This document shows positions 18,790 through 26,721 of a stretch of 64,000 bases of DNA, piece by piece. Below the pieces are notes generated by a model. It did no database searches, was not told where the DNA came from, and was given only the letters and a program-made list of their open reading frames with translations. Source of the DNA: DAOQVR01 sp035341665 (GTDB lineage Bacteria; Chloroflexota; Anaerolineae; JAAYZQ01); assembly GCA_035341665.1 (NCBI GenBank), contig DAOQVR010000003.1, positions 310,001-374,000 of the forward strand, given 5' to 3'. Each line of letters starts with the position of its first letter. Position 1 is the stretch's first letter. A program made the position numbers and the translations under genes.

Positions 18790-19944
18790 ATGCCAACGAT
18801 TCCCAAGCTCGACATCACCAAGGACGACCTGGGCCCCTTCTCGGGGCGTGGCCCGGCCTTTGTCACCTTTGGCGAGGTGATGGTGCGCGACACGCCGGCG
18901 GACATGGAGCGGCCGGAAAGAACTCGGCTCGTCCGCCTCTCCATGGCAGGCAGTGAGTACACCCTGGCGATGGGGCTGGCCCGGCTGGGGATCCCGTCCG
19001 CCTACATCACCCGTGTCCCCGACAATCCATACGGGCGTGCGGTGCGCAACATAGCCCGCGAGAACGGGGTGAACACCGACCACATTGCGTGGGCACCCAA
19101 GACCGAGCCGATCGGCCGCTTCATCTACGAGATTGGCAAGACGCCGCGCCGCGACACGGGCATCTACCAACGGATGTTTTCGGCCGCCTCCAAGCTGGGA
19201 GCGGGCATGGTGGATTGGAGGGCGGCCCTCAGGGATGCTGCGCTGTTCCACACCTCCGGCATCACCTTCGGCCTGGCAACACACAGCCAGTACGAGCGCA
19301 ACTACAACTACGAGGCGTTCCAGGAGGCGCTGCTCGCCAAGCCGGAGGGGTGCTTTGTCGGGCTCGACTTTAACTACCGTTCCACCCTCTGGACGGCCGA
19401 CCAGGCGCGGGAGCTGATGACGCCGATCGTCACCGACCACGTCGATCTGCTCATCACGACGATCGAGGACATGGCCCAGCTCTACGGCATGAGCTGCGGG
19501 CAGTACTCGGCCAAGCAGATCGTAGACGGCGACATGGGCCAGGTGGAAGATGACGACATCCGATCCTTCGCCGAGCAGGTCCACAAGAGGTTCAAGACCC
19601 GGGTCGTGGCCATCACCATCCGCTACCCCGACTCGTTTGAGCAGCACCGCTGGGAGTCGGCCGCGGTGAATTCCGACGGTGACTTTTTCCGGTCACCCGC
19701 CGTCAAGCCGGTCACCCTGCTTGACCGGCTTGGGGGGGGCGATACCTGGAATGCGGGGTTCTACTACGGGCTGTTGACGGCGGGGACGGGCGAGGAAGGG
19801 CTCGCCAAGGGTGTCCTGGTCGGCGACGCAGCCACCCGGCTGAAGCAGACCCTGATGTTCGACCTACCGATCATCGACCGGAGCGACATACAGGCGCTGC
19901 TGAAGGCCGACAGCGCCGGCGGAGGCAAGCGCACGTCACGATAG
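18790..19944 (+). CDS. kdgK: PfkB-family sugar kinase, probable 2-keto-3-deoxygluconate kinase
   Basis: A 384-aa ribokinase-fold kinase. The anion-hole motif at the active site is L-G-G-G-D-T-W-N-A-G-F, where D is the catalytic base, and V-G-L-D-F-N-Y-R matches KDG kinases. It is longer than the usual ~310-340 aa, with ~20 extra residues at the N-terminus. The next gene is KDPG aldolase, so phosphorylation of KDG to KDPG is the natural role. 5-dehydro-2-deoxygluconokinase (IolC) is a weaker alternative because the rest of the Bacillus IolCDEB pathway is absent. Confidence 0.8.
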   Translation: MPTIPKLDITKDDLGPFSGRGPAFVTFGEVMVRDTPADMERPERTRLVRLSMAGSEYTLAMGLARLGIPSAYITRVPDNPYGRAVRNIARENGVNTDHIAWAPKTEPIGRFIYEIGKTPRRDTGIYQRMFSAASKLGAGMVDWRAALRDAALFHTSGITFGLATHSQYERNYNYEAFQEALLAKPEGCFVGLDFNYRSTLWTADQARELMTPIVTDHVDLLITTIEDMAQLYGMSCGQYSAKQIVDGDMGQVEDDDIRSFAEQVHKRFKTRVVAITIRYPDSFEQHRWESAAVNSDGDFFRSPAVKPVTLLDRLGGGDTWNAGFYYGLLTAGTGEEGLAKGVLVGDAATRLKQTLMFDLPIIDRSDIQALLKADSAGGGKRTSR

Positions 19945-20036
19945 CAGGCAGGGCTGGGTCCACGGCGCGCGAACGCACGTCCGGCGAAAGGCCATCTCAC
20001 TCCTGCACAGCCTGCCCATCGGCACCTGAGGAGACA

Positions 20037-20681
20037 ATGAACAAGACTGAGAAGCTGAGACTGATCCGCGAGACAGGTGTGATCGCGATCATGCGCGCAT
20101 CGAGCTCAGAGCAGCTCATAGCGGCAGCCGACGCCATCCGTGCCGGCGGGGTAAAGGTCATCGAGGTGACCATGACCACCCCCGGAGCGCTGGGGGTCAT
20201 CGAGCAGGCCGTCAAGCGGTATGGCGACCAGGTGCTGTTTGGAGCGGGCACGGTGCTGGACGCCGAGACGGCACGCGCGGCGATCCTGGCGGGTGCCGGG
20301 TTCATCGTGGCGCCCACGATGAGCCTGCCGACCATCGCCCTGTGCAACCGGTATTCGACCCCGGTGATGCCGGGCTGCTTTACGCCGACGGAGATGCTGA
20401 CGGCCTGGGAGGCGGGGGCAGACATGATCAAGCTCTTCCCGGCCGACATCGGTGGGCCCGACCTGGTCAAGGCCATCCTGGCCCCCCTGCCTCAGCTCCA
20501 AATCGTGCCCGTCGGCGGCGTCGACTTGGGCACCGCCGCCGACTTTGTCCGCAAGGGGGCTGCGGCCCTGGGTGTCGGCAGCGCTCTCATCAACCAAAAA
20601 CTACTGGACGCCGGCGACATGGGGGAGCTGACGCGCCGGGCGGAGGCGTTCATCGCCGAGGTGAAGAAGGGGCGCGGCTAA
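20037..20681 (+). CDS. eda: 2-keto-3-deoxy-6-phosphogluconate aldolase
   Basis: A 214-aa class I aldolase of the KDPG/KHG family. The Schiff-base lysine is K132 in M-I-K-L-F-P-A, with E43 in V-I-E-V-T-M-T-T-P and R20 also conserved. It also has F-G-A-G-T-V and P-V-G-G-V. It cleaves KDPG to pyruvate and glyceraldehyde-3-phosphate, the final step of the route drawn here. It follows the PfkB kinase by 92 bases and has GAGGAG before its ATG. Confidence 0.93.
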   Translation: MNKTEKLRLIRETGVIAIMRASSSEQLIAAADAIRAGGVKVIEVTMTTPGALGVIEQAVKRYGDQVLFGAGTVLDAETARAAILAGAGFIVAPTMSLPTIALCNRYSTPVMPGCFTPTEMLTAWEAGADMIKLFPADIGGPDLVKAILAPLPQLQIVPVGGVDLGTAADFVRKGAAALGVGSALINQKLLDAGDMGELTRRAEAFIAEVKKGRG

Positions 20682-20763
20682 GGCCGGCGCGCAGAGGCCC
20701 ATTCGGCAGGGGATGGGCAGAGGCAGGATCAGTCAAGGCGTACCGTGGGGGAGGCTTGAGACG

Positions 20764-22191
20764 ATGATCTACCCGAGGTCTGTGGTTGAGCTCGACGGCA
20801 CGACGTTCATGCTCGTGCGGGACGCTGAGGGCAAGCACCTCAGCATCCGGGGAGATGCGCGCGGCTTCGAGGGCAAGTCGGGGGCGGAGGGCCTCTTCCT
20901 GGGACCGCTCAGCCGGGCCAATGCTGCCGCGCTGCGAGATCGGCTGTCCTGGCTGCGGCCGGTGCCGCTCGGCCTGCAGAAGTCGGCAGGCTTTGGGGAC
21001 CGGCTGGGGCCCGCCACGCCGGGGCACCTCCGCGCCACGCGGGCAGCCGGCGGCATTGCCCCGATTGTCGCGCAGCAATCCATGCGCGAGAACGTTCGGA
21101 CCGGCCGCACCCCGCAGCAGGTGATGGACGATGCGATGTGGGGCGTGTTTCAAGAGGGCTGGCGCGAGCCGTGGGGGGCCGACGCGGACCACCTCAAGAC
21201 CACAGAGGACATCGACCTGTGCGCGGCAGCCGGCTATACCTTCTTCACGATCGATCCCGGCGACCACGTTGACAGCGAAGCGGACCTGTCCCCGGCAGGC
21301 GATACGGAGTGGCTGCAGAGGAGGCTCGAGGGCCTTCCATGGCGCGACCTGGGAGGCGATGCTGCACAGCTGCGCGCCCGCTACTTGGGCCGGCAGTTCG
21401 GCGTCGAGGGCTTTGTGCTCGAGCTGGGCGCCGAGGCGCTGCTGCGTGCCGCCGCCAAGTATGGGCGCGCAATCGCCCACACGGCGCGCATGTACCGCCA
21501 CCTGGTCACCGTCATGGGCAGCCGGCCCTTTGAGCTGGAGGTCTCGGTCGACGAGACCGCAACCCCGACTACGCCGGAGGAGCATCTCTTCATTGCCAGC
21601 GAGCTGGCCCGGCTCGGGGTCCGCTGGGTGAGCCTGGCGCCCCGCTACGTGGGAAGGTTCGAGAAGGGCGTCGACTACATCGGCGACCTAGCCGAGTTCG
21701 CGTCCCAGCTTGAGAAGCATGCTGCGATCGCCCGTGTCCTGGGGCCCTACAAGCTCAGCATCCACTCCGGCTCGGACAAGTTCACCGTCTACCCGTTCTT
21801 TGCGCGGGAGGCGCACGAGCTGGTGCACCTCAAGACGGCCGGAACCAGTTACCTGGAGGCCCTCCGGACGATCGCCGGGGTAGACCCGGCTCTCTTCCGC
21901 CAGATCCTGGCCTTTGGACGGGACTGCTACGAAAGGGACCGGGCGACCTACCACGTTTCGGGCGAGCTGTCGCGCGTTCCGGCGCCGGAGAGCCTGGCGG
22001 ACGGCCAGCTTGCCGGGTTTCTCGACCTCTTTGACGCGCGGCAGGTACTGCACGTGACCTTTGGCTCCGCGCTGGAGCGTTTCGGTAGAGAGATCCTGGC
22101 AGTGCTGGCGGCACACGAGGAAGCGTACTACGCCGCCCTCGAGACCCACTTTGCGCGCCACCTGGCGCCCTTTGCGGAGAGTGCATCATGA
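20764..22191 (+). CDS. uxaE: tagaturonate epimerase
   Basis: A 475-aa protein matching what I recall of Thermotoga UxaE (TM0440): G-F-G-D-R-L-G, P-x-x-A-Q-Q-S-x-R-E-N-x-R-T-G-R-T, D-D-A-x-W-G-V-F-Q-E-G, G-A-D-A-D-H and F-T-I-D-P-x-D-H-V. S-V-D-E-T-x-T-P-T and H-S-G-S-D-K-F near the end also fit. It interconverts D-tagaturonate and D-fructuronate, joining the product of IolO to the mannonate branch. The frame is open further upstream; the ATG at 20764 is preferred for its GGGGGAGG element and domain start. The stop overlaps galU by four bases (ATGA). Confidence 0.92.
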   Translation: MIYPRSVVELDGTTFMLVRDAEGKHLSIRGDARGFEGKSGAEGLFLGPLSRANAAALRDRLSWLRPVPLGLQKSAGFGDRLGPATPGHLRATRAAGGIAPIVAQQSMRENVRTGRTPQQVMDDAMWGVFQEGWREPWGADADHLKTTEDIDLCAAAGYTFFTIDPGDHVDSEADLSPAGDTEWLQRRLEGLPWRDLGGDAAQLRARYLGRQFGVEGFVLELGAEALLRAAAKYGRAIAHTARMYRHLVTVMGSRPFELEVSVDETATPTTPEEHLFIASELARLGVRWVSLAPRYVGRFEKGVDYIGDLAEFASQLEKHAAIARVLGPYKLSIHSGSDKFTVYPFFAREAHELVHLKTAGTSYLEALRTIAGVDPALFRQILAFGRDCYERDRATYHVSGELSRVPAPESLADGQLAGFLDLFDARQVLHVTFGSALERFGREILAVLAAHEEAYYAALETHFARHLAPFAESAS

Positions 22192-23087
22192 AGCAGATCA
22201 CCAAGGCGATTGTCCCGGCGGCAGGGTTGGGCACGCGGCTGTTGCCCGCCACCAAGGCCCAGCCGAAGGAGATGCTGCCGGTAGGGCGCAAGCCGGTGGT
22301 GCAGTGGGTGGTCGAGGAGCTGCAGGCAGCCAGCCTCAGCCAGATCCTCATCATCACCGGCCGCCACAAGAGGACCATCGAAGATCACCTCGACGCCGAC
22401 CCGCAGCTTGTCGCCGGTCTGAAGGAGGCGGGCCGAGAGTCGGTGTTGGAGGACCTGGCCTACCTGGACGACAAGTCCCGCTTCCTCTTCACCCGCCAGA
22501 GCGAGCCGAAGGGGCTGGGCCATGCGGTGTCGCTGTGCGCCGACTTTGTCAATGGGGCCGACTGCGTCGTCGCCCTTGGCGACAGCCTCATCGCTGCCGA
22601 GGACCCCGCGGCGCCCCTGGTGGCGATGATGAAGGCGTTCTGTGACTTGGATGCCGCCGCCGTGGTAGCGGTGGAGCGAGTCCCGCCGGAGGAGACCTTC
22701 CGCTACGGCATCGTCAGCCTGGAAGGGCCAGAGCCCCCTCCCGGAGAGCCGGTCGCGATCGACGACATCGTAGAAAAGCCCTCCCAGGGCAGCGCGCCGA
22801 GCAACCTGGCAGTGGCAGCACGCTATGTCTTTGCACCGTCCATCTTTGAGGCCCTGGCGCGCACCCTGCCCGACCGGCGCGGCGAGATCCAGCTGACCGA
22901 TGCCATCCGGCTCCTGGTACACCGCGGGCAAAAGGTCTATGCCTGGGTTCTAGGCCCGGGCCAATCCCGGTACGACGTGGGGAATTTCGAGAGCTACTAC
23001 CGGGCGTTTGTGGACTTTGCGCTTGCGGACGAGAAGTACGGCTACATGGTCCGCAAGTACATCAAGGCCAAGGCCTATGAGCTCTGA
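22188..23087 (+). CDS. galU: UTP--glucose-1-phosphate uridylyltransferase-like nucleotidyltransferase
   Basis: A 299-aa nucleotidyltransferase with the GalU signature A-A-G-L-G-T-R-L-L-P-A-T-K near residue 10, K-E-M-L-P, G-L-G-H-A, G-D-S and V-E-K-P. It joins UTP and a sugar-1-phosphate. It is translationally coupled to UxaE before it and overlaps the GHMP kinase after it by 11 bases. This is an odd place for a housekeeping galU, so it may use a uronate-1-phosphate or another sugar-1-phosphate made by the kinase next door. Confidence 0.88.
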   Translation: MKQITKAIVPAAGLGTRLLPATKAQPKEMLPVGRKPVVQWVVEELQAASLSQILIITGRHKRTIEDHLDADPQLVAGLKEAGRESVLEDLAYLDDKSRFLFTRQSEPKGLGHAVSLCADFVNGADCVVALGDSLIAAEDPAAPLVAMMKAFCDLDAAAVVAVERVPPEETFRYGIVSLEGPEPPPGEPVAIDDIVEKPSQGSAPSNLAVAARYVFAPSIFEALARTLPDRRGEIQLTDAIRLLVHRGQKVYAWVLGPGQSRYDVGNFESYYRAFVDFALADEKYGYMVRKYIKAKAYEL

Positions 23088-24087
23088 GAGAGGCAAGCTG
23101 ACCTGCTCCGCCCCGGGCAGGTGCGGCATCATCGGCAATCCGACCGACATGTATGGCGGCTCGGTGCTCTCGTGCTCCGTCCCGCTGCGCGCCTCCGTGA
23201 CCATCACAGCAGCGCCTCGCCTGGTTCTTGAGACCAATGGGCAGCAGTGCGAGATCCGCTCTGAGGAGGACCTGCGCCCCCACCAGGACCGGTTCGACAT
23301 TGCCAGGGCGATCCTGGACTATTTGCACCTGCCGGAGCTGGCATGCAAGCTTGAGTACGACAGCGAGATCCCGCTGCGCAGCGGATTGGCCGGCTCCACG
23401 GCGCTGACCGTCGCCATGCTGCGGGCGCTGCTGGAGTGGCTGGGCATCCACCTCAACCTCTACCAAGTGGCCGAGAGGGCCCGCTACATCGAGCTGAACT
23501 ACCTGTTGGTGGTCTGCGGCTACCAGGACGCCTATATGACCACCTTCGGCGGGCTGAACTATATGGACTATCGCGGCAAGCAGTTCTACCGCCGCGCAGA
23601 GGCGGAGCTGTACGCCACGATCGAGCCGCTGGCGAGCTACGTTCCCGGGCTGCCCTTCGTCCTGGGGTACACCGGCGTCGAGCACTCTTCCCATGCGGTG
23701 CACAAGCCGCTGCGGGAGCGATGGCTGGAGGGAGACCAGGCAGTGGTCCAGGGGTACGAGCGGATCACCGAGATGGCCCGCATGGGCAAGAAGGCGCTAA
23801 TCGAGGGAGACTGGCCGGTGCTGGGCCGCCTGATGGACGAGAATCACACCATCCAGCGGGACCTGGGGGGTTCTGGCGAGTCGAACGAGATCCTGATCGC
23901 CGCAGCGCGGGCCGCGGGCGCCCTGGGTGCCAAGCTGGCGGGTGCCGGCGACGGAGGGACGATCATCGCCCTGTGGCCGTGGAAGGACTCCACGCCGCTG
24001 GAGGAAGCGCTCTGCCGGGCCGGCGCGTGCGCCATCTACCGGCCGCAGGTCGTGCCCGGGGTGACCGTGGAGAGGGTAGATGACTGA
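23077..24087 (+). CDS. GHMP-family sugar kinase (glucuronokinase-like)
   Basis: A 336-aa GHMP kinase. The opening S-A-P-G-R-C-G-I-I-G-N-P-T-D-M-Y-G-G resembles plant glucuronokinase and other anomeric sugar kinases. The ATP loop is L-R-S-G-L-A-G-S-T-A and the C-terminal motif G-A-K-L-A-G-A-G-D-G-G. The ATG at 23077 lies inside the end of galU, which fixes the start and implies coupling. A sugar-1-kinase next to a UTP uridylyltransferase suggests a salvage step to a UDP-sugar or UDP-uronate. That is inference from the pair, not from active-site residues. Confidence 0.82.
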   Translation: MSSERGKLTCSAPGRCGIIGNPTDMYGGSVLSCSVPLRASVTITAAPRLVLETNGQQCEIRSEEDLRPHQDRFDIARAILDYLHLPELACKLEYDSEIPLRSGLAGSTALTVAMLRALLEWLGIHLNLYQVAERARYIELNYLLVVCGYQDAYMTTFGGLNYMDYRGKQFYRRAEAELYATIEPLASYVPGLPFVLGYTGVEHSSHAVHKPLRERWLEGDQAVVQGYERITEMARMGKKALIEGDWPVLGRLMDENHTIQRDLGGSGESNEILIAAARAAGALGAKLAGAGDGGTIIALWPWKDSTPLEEALCRAGACAIYRPQVVPGVTVERVDD

Positions 24088-24832
24088 CCATGACCGGCTT
24101 TTCTCGGTAGCAGGGAAACGGGCCCTGGTCACCGGTGGCTGTGCCGGACTGGGGCGGGCCATGGCCGAGGCGCTGATCGAGCGCGGCGCGCGTGTGGCCG
24201 TTGCCGACATGTCGCCACGGGTGGTGGAGGTTGCGCAGGAGATGGGTGCCGTTCCCCTGCTCGTCGACCTGTCGGACCGGGCACAGGCGGTGGCGCTGGT
24301 GGGCCGTGCCGTCGATGCGCTGGGCGGGCTTGACATCCTGGTGAACAACGCCGGCGCGCAGCGCCGCCATCCCGCCGAGGACTTTCCGCTGGAGGACTGG
24401 GATTTCGTCCTGTCCGTCAACCTCGACGCAGCGTGGATCGTAGCGCAGGCGGCCGGGCGGGTTATGCTGGCCCAGGGCCACGGCAAGATCATCAACGTCT
24501 GCTCGATGCTCAGTTTTGGCGGAGGGCTAACTGTGCCAGCCTATTCGGCCAGCAAGGGAGCCCTGGCACAGATCACCAAGGCGCTCAGCAACGAGTGGGC
24601 GGCGCGGGGCATCAACGTGAATGGAATTGCGCCCGGCTACATGGACACCGCGCTGAACACCGCGCTGGTGGGCAACCCCGACCGTGAGCCGGGGATCCTG
24701 GCACGCATCCCTGCCGGGCGGTGGGGCGTACCGGACGACCTGAAGGGCGTCGTGGTCTTTCTCTCGTCGGACGCTTCCAGCTACGTGCACGGGGCAATCC
24801 TCCCCATCGACGGCGGGTACCTGGGGCGGTAG
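24080..24832 (+). CDS. SDR-family oxidoreductase (KduD / fructuronate reductase-like)
   Basis: A 250-aa short-chain dehydrogenase with T-G-G-C-A-G-L-G at the nucleotide site, N-N-A-G near 90, and the catalytic S...Y-S-A-S-K set. N-N-A-G-A-Q-R-R-H-P-A-E-D-F resembles KduD and gluconate-5-dehydrogenase types. It overlaps the GHMP kinase by eight bases and is the last gene of the + strand locus. Some Gram-positive bacteria use an SDR enzyme to reduce D-fructuronate to D-mannonate. That step is otherwise missing here, so this is one of the candidates for it. Confidence 0.82.
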   Translation: MTDHDRLFSVAGKRALVTGGCAGLGRAMAEALIERGARVAVADMSPRVVEVAQEMGAVPLLVDLSDRAQAVALVGRAVDALGGLDILVNNAGAQRRHPAEDFPLEDWDFVLSVNLDAAWIVAQAAGRVMLAQGHGKIINVCSMLSFGGGLTVPAYSASKGALAQITKALSNEWAARGINVNGIAPGYMDTALNTALVGNPDREPGILARIPAGRWGVPDDLKGVVVFLSSDASSYVHGAILPIDGGYLGR

Positions 24833-25037
24833 CGTGCGGTCCGAGCCGGCCTGTGCCCTCGAAGGGGAGGCAAAGCCGGCACCCGACCAACGCCCACGGC
24901 CCTCCATTCCGCTGGGGCCTGTGTTCGCCTTGGTGACTTTCGGCGACAGGGAGCCGAGTGTGCAGGGTTGCCGAACTGTGCCACTGTGCCAGGATTTTGA
25001 GGGTACTATCCCGAAATGCCCGAATTTCCAGAAACGA

Positions 25038-25121
25038 CTATCGACAGAGCCGCTGCAGGAGGTCGAACTGGCCAATGGCCGCCAGGTTGGTCAACGGCGA
25101 GGTGTTGCTGACGACGATCAT
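25038..25121 (-). pseudogene. truncated DUF3368 (PIN-type) toxin, 27 codons left
   Basis: The start ATG (25121-25119) overlaps the stop of the UPF0175 gene by four bases, as expected for an antitoxin-toxin pair. The 27 codons read M-I-V-V-S-N-T-S-P-L-T-N-L-A, the typical N-terminus of DUF3368 PIN-like toxins, including the first catalytic acidic-strand region, and then end at TAG. No continuation is seen in any frame down to the end of the SDR gene at 24832. The toxin has therefore lost more than 80% of its length, leaving an orphan antitoxin. Confidence 0.75.
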
Positions 25122-25375
25122 AGCCTGCCCATCTCACGCAGCGTGGCCACGTCCTCGTCGAGATCAGACGCGTCGAAGTGCGGGGGGATACGCCGAGACG
25201 CCAAAAGCTGGCGGAACTCCCACAAAGCCATGCCGGCCAGCTCGCGCGCCTTGCCAATCGAGAGGCGCTCCTGGGCATACAGATGGAGCGCCATTTCCAC
25301 CTTCAGATCCGCCGGCGTCATCCGGGCAGAGTCCAGCACATCCTGAGGGACTTCGAGTACTCGAACAGCGCTCAC
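25118..25375 (-). CDS. UPF0175 family antitoxin (orphaned)
   Basis: An 85-aa small helical protein of the UPF0175 family: L-Y-A-Q-E-R-L-S-I-G-K-A-R-E-L-A-G resembles that family's putative HTH segment, followed by F-R-Q-L-L-A-S-R-R-I-P. Such proteins are antitoxins for DUF3368 toxins. The GTG at 25375 has AAAGGA eight bases upstream; the longer frame to 25444 lacks an RBS. Its toxin partner downstream is truncated. A strong promoter with an inverted repeat over the start point lies at 25450-25490. Confidence 0.8.
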   Translation of the reverse strand: MSAVRVLEVPQDVLDSARMTPADLKVEMALHLYAQERLSIGKARELAGMALWEFRQLLASRRIPPHFDASDLDEDVATLREMGRL

Positions 25376-25449
25376 CTTGTCGTTCCTTTCCCGCTTGTCA
25401 GGCATCAGCACGTAGCACAAGCAACGCCCGACTAGCGGCACCACCGTCG

Positions 25450-25490
25450 TGATCGTACCCGATCATAACACGATTTCCTTCGGGAGGCAA
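25450..25490 (-). promoter_or_regulatory. promoter and operator of the first UPF0175 gene
   Basis: On the minus strand TTGCCT (25490-25485), 17 bases, then TATGAT (25467-25462). An inverted repeat TGATCG-TACC-CGATCA (25450-25465) overlaps the -10 box and the expected start point. This is the place for autorepression by the antitoxin. The remaining part of the gene-free stretch 25376-25725 contains only repeat copy 1. Confidence 0.6.
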
Positions 25491-25585
25491 GCGGCTTTTT
25501 CTGCCTCAGTTGAGCGGTGAATGCCAACGGCTCGAACGGTGCGGGCGGACCTGCTAGGATCGTATCCCTTTGGCAGCGCGAGACT

Positions 25586-25662
25586 ACAACGAACGTTCTG
25601 GTTCATCCATGGATGAGCATCCATGGGATACGAGGGATACCGGGTGACGTTCCGATGGCCGG
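25586..25662. repeat. TA-island repeat, copy 1
   Basis: A ~75-bp element beginning ACAACGAACGTTCTGG and containing the palindrome TCATCCATGGATGA, then GCATCCATGGGATA and GTGACGTTC. Similar copies occur at 26593 and 28232. This copy lies ~96 bases upstream of the -35 box of the first UPF0175 gene. Confidence 0.85.
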
Positions 25663-25725
25663 TGGGGACCGCAGCTCAGGCTTGTGCCCTTCCAAGCGGG
25701 GACACTCAAGGCGTGATTAGTGGGT

Positions 25726-26223
25726 CTACGGAGCTTCGCCGGCCAAGCGCAGAGCTGCTTGGTAGAGGTCAGGGCTCATGTGGAACCCTTCTGCCACGGC
25801 TGCGTCGATAAGCGGGCGGGCGGCAGGGACCAAGCCGGAGCGCTTGGCGCGCACCACCAGACCAAGCGTACCTGCTACAGGCAGCCCCAACGCCTCGGCG
25901 GCTCGGCGCGCCTGCATATCGTCCAACCCGGCAACGCAACCGGGATGAGCGTTGGCAAAGGCGATCACCGCGAGCTCACCTGGCCCCAGGCGGCTGGGCG
26001 GCAGCACATCGATCGTCGCCTGAGGTACTGGTACGAGAACTGCCCATGGGAGGTCCTTTGGATCAACCGTGTCCCGCCGGAGAACCCGCCCCATGTCAAG
26101 CTCCAGGTCCACGGCCTCGGGCACCCAGACGGGGTCAAAGAGTGCGGGCAACAGGCCGATCTGGCCAATGCGGCCCAGGTACAGCAGGATCGTGGTGTCG
26201 CAGGCAGTGGGCCGGCTAGGCAC
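25726..26223 (-). CDS. DUF3368 PIN-like toxin
   Basis: A ~165-aa PIN-like protein. It has an early acidic strand (T-A-C-D-T-T-I-L-L-Y-L-G-R-I-G), a middle G-P-G-E-L-A-V-I-A-F-A segment, then L-D-D-M-Q-A-R-R-A-A-E and G-T-L-G-L-V-V-R-A-K. These are the spaced acidic residues of DUF3368 toxins, which are presumed RNases. An ATG at 26247 is also in frame. The GTG at 26223 gives the family's usual N-terminus and overlaps the antitoxin stop by eight bases. It is paired with the UPF0175 antitoxin immediately upstream. Confidence 0.85.
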   Translation of the reverse strand: MPSRPTACDTTILLYLGRIGQIGLLPALFDPVWVPEAVDLELDMGRVLRRDTVDPKDLPWAVLVPVPQATIDVLPPSRLGPGELAVIAFANAHPGCVAGLDDMQARRAAEALGLPVAGTLGLVVRAKRSGLVPAARPLIDAAVAEGFHMSPDLYQAALRLAGEAP

Positions 26224-26470
26224 CGGATAGCTCTCTTCGCAGGTCATCGCCCGTGATCTGTGACACGGGGGTATCGTACTCTGCGCACAGGTCGAGGAAC
26301 ATCACGCGCGGCACTCCCGCCATCTCTGCCGCCGCGCCCGACGAGAGCTTACCCAGGCGGAATAGCATCAGCGCAGAGTAGAGGCGCATGTCACGCGCCA
26401 GCTCCTCAGGAGTGCGGTTGAGCATCTGCCGGATCTCGCCTGGAACCTGTATGACAAGCGCTTCTTCCAT
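26216..26470 (-). CDS. UPF0175 family antitoxin
   Basis: An 84-aa UPF0175 protein with pattern L-F-R-L-G-K-L-S-S-G-A-A-A-E-M-A-G-V-P and F-L-D-L-C. It is probably a DNA-binding antitoxin that neutralises the DUF3368 toxin encoded just downstream with overlapping ends. GGAGGTAGG precedes the ATG. It is divergent in sequence from the first UPF0175 protein, so the two modules are not a recent duplication. Confidence 0.87.
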   Translation of the reverse strand: MEEALVIQVPGEIRQMLNRTPEELARDMRLYSALMLFRLGKLSSGAAAEMAGVPRVMFLDLCAEYDTPVSQITGDDLRRELSGA

Positions 26471-26488
26471 GGCCTACCTCCGCTGCTC

Positions 26489-26517
26489 ATAATACACTGA
26501 ACGCGAGGTTCTGTCCA
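26489..26517 (-). promoter_or_regulatory. promoter of the second UPF0175/DUF3368 module
   Basis: On the minus strand TGGACA (26517-26512), 17 bases, TATTAT (26494-26489). It lies 19 bases before the antitoxin ATG, giving a very short leader. Confidence 0.65.
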
Positions 26518-26592
26518 CTGCCCCTCACATCGTGAGATTGCTCAGGTCATGCCAAACAGGCGGTCGAAACCAGTCGTGGGTGCACCGAATGT

Positions 26593-26668
26593 ACAACGAA
26601 CGTTCTATTTCATCCGTGTATGAGCATCCATGGGATAGGGGGGATGCAGGGTGACGTTCAGGTGGCCT
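26593..26668. repeat. TA-island repeat, copy 2
   Basis: This copy starts ACAACGAACGTTCT and continues through TCATCC-TATGAGCATCCATGG-like sequence to GTGACGTTCAGGTGGCC. Two or three substitutions break the central palindrome. It lies ~76 bases upstream of the promoter of the second TA pair and just beyond the end of AbiEii. Confidence 0.85.
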
Positions 26669-26721
26669 GTGCGTGCAAGCAGCAGTCAAGCGCAGACGGT
26701 TCTTGCTTGGGGATGTGAGGC

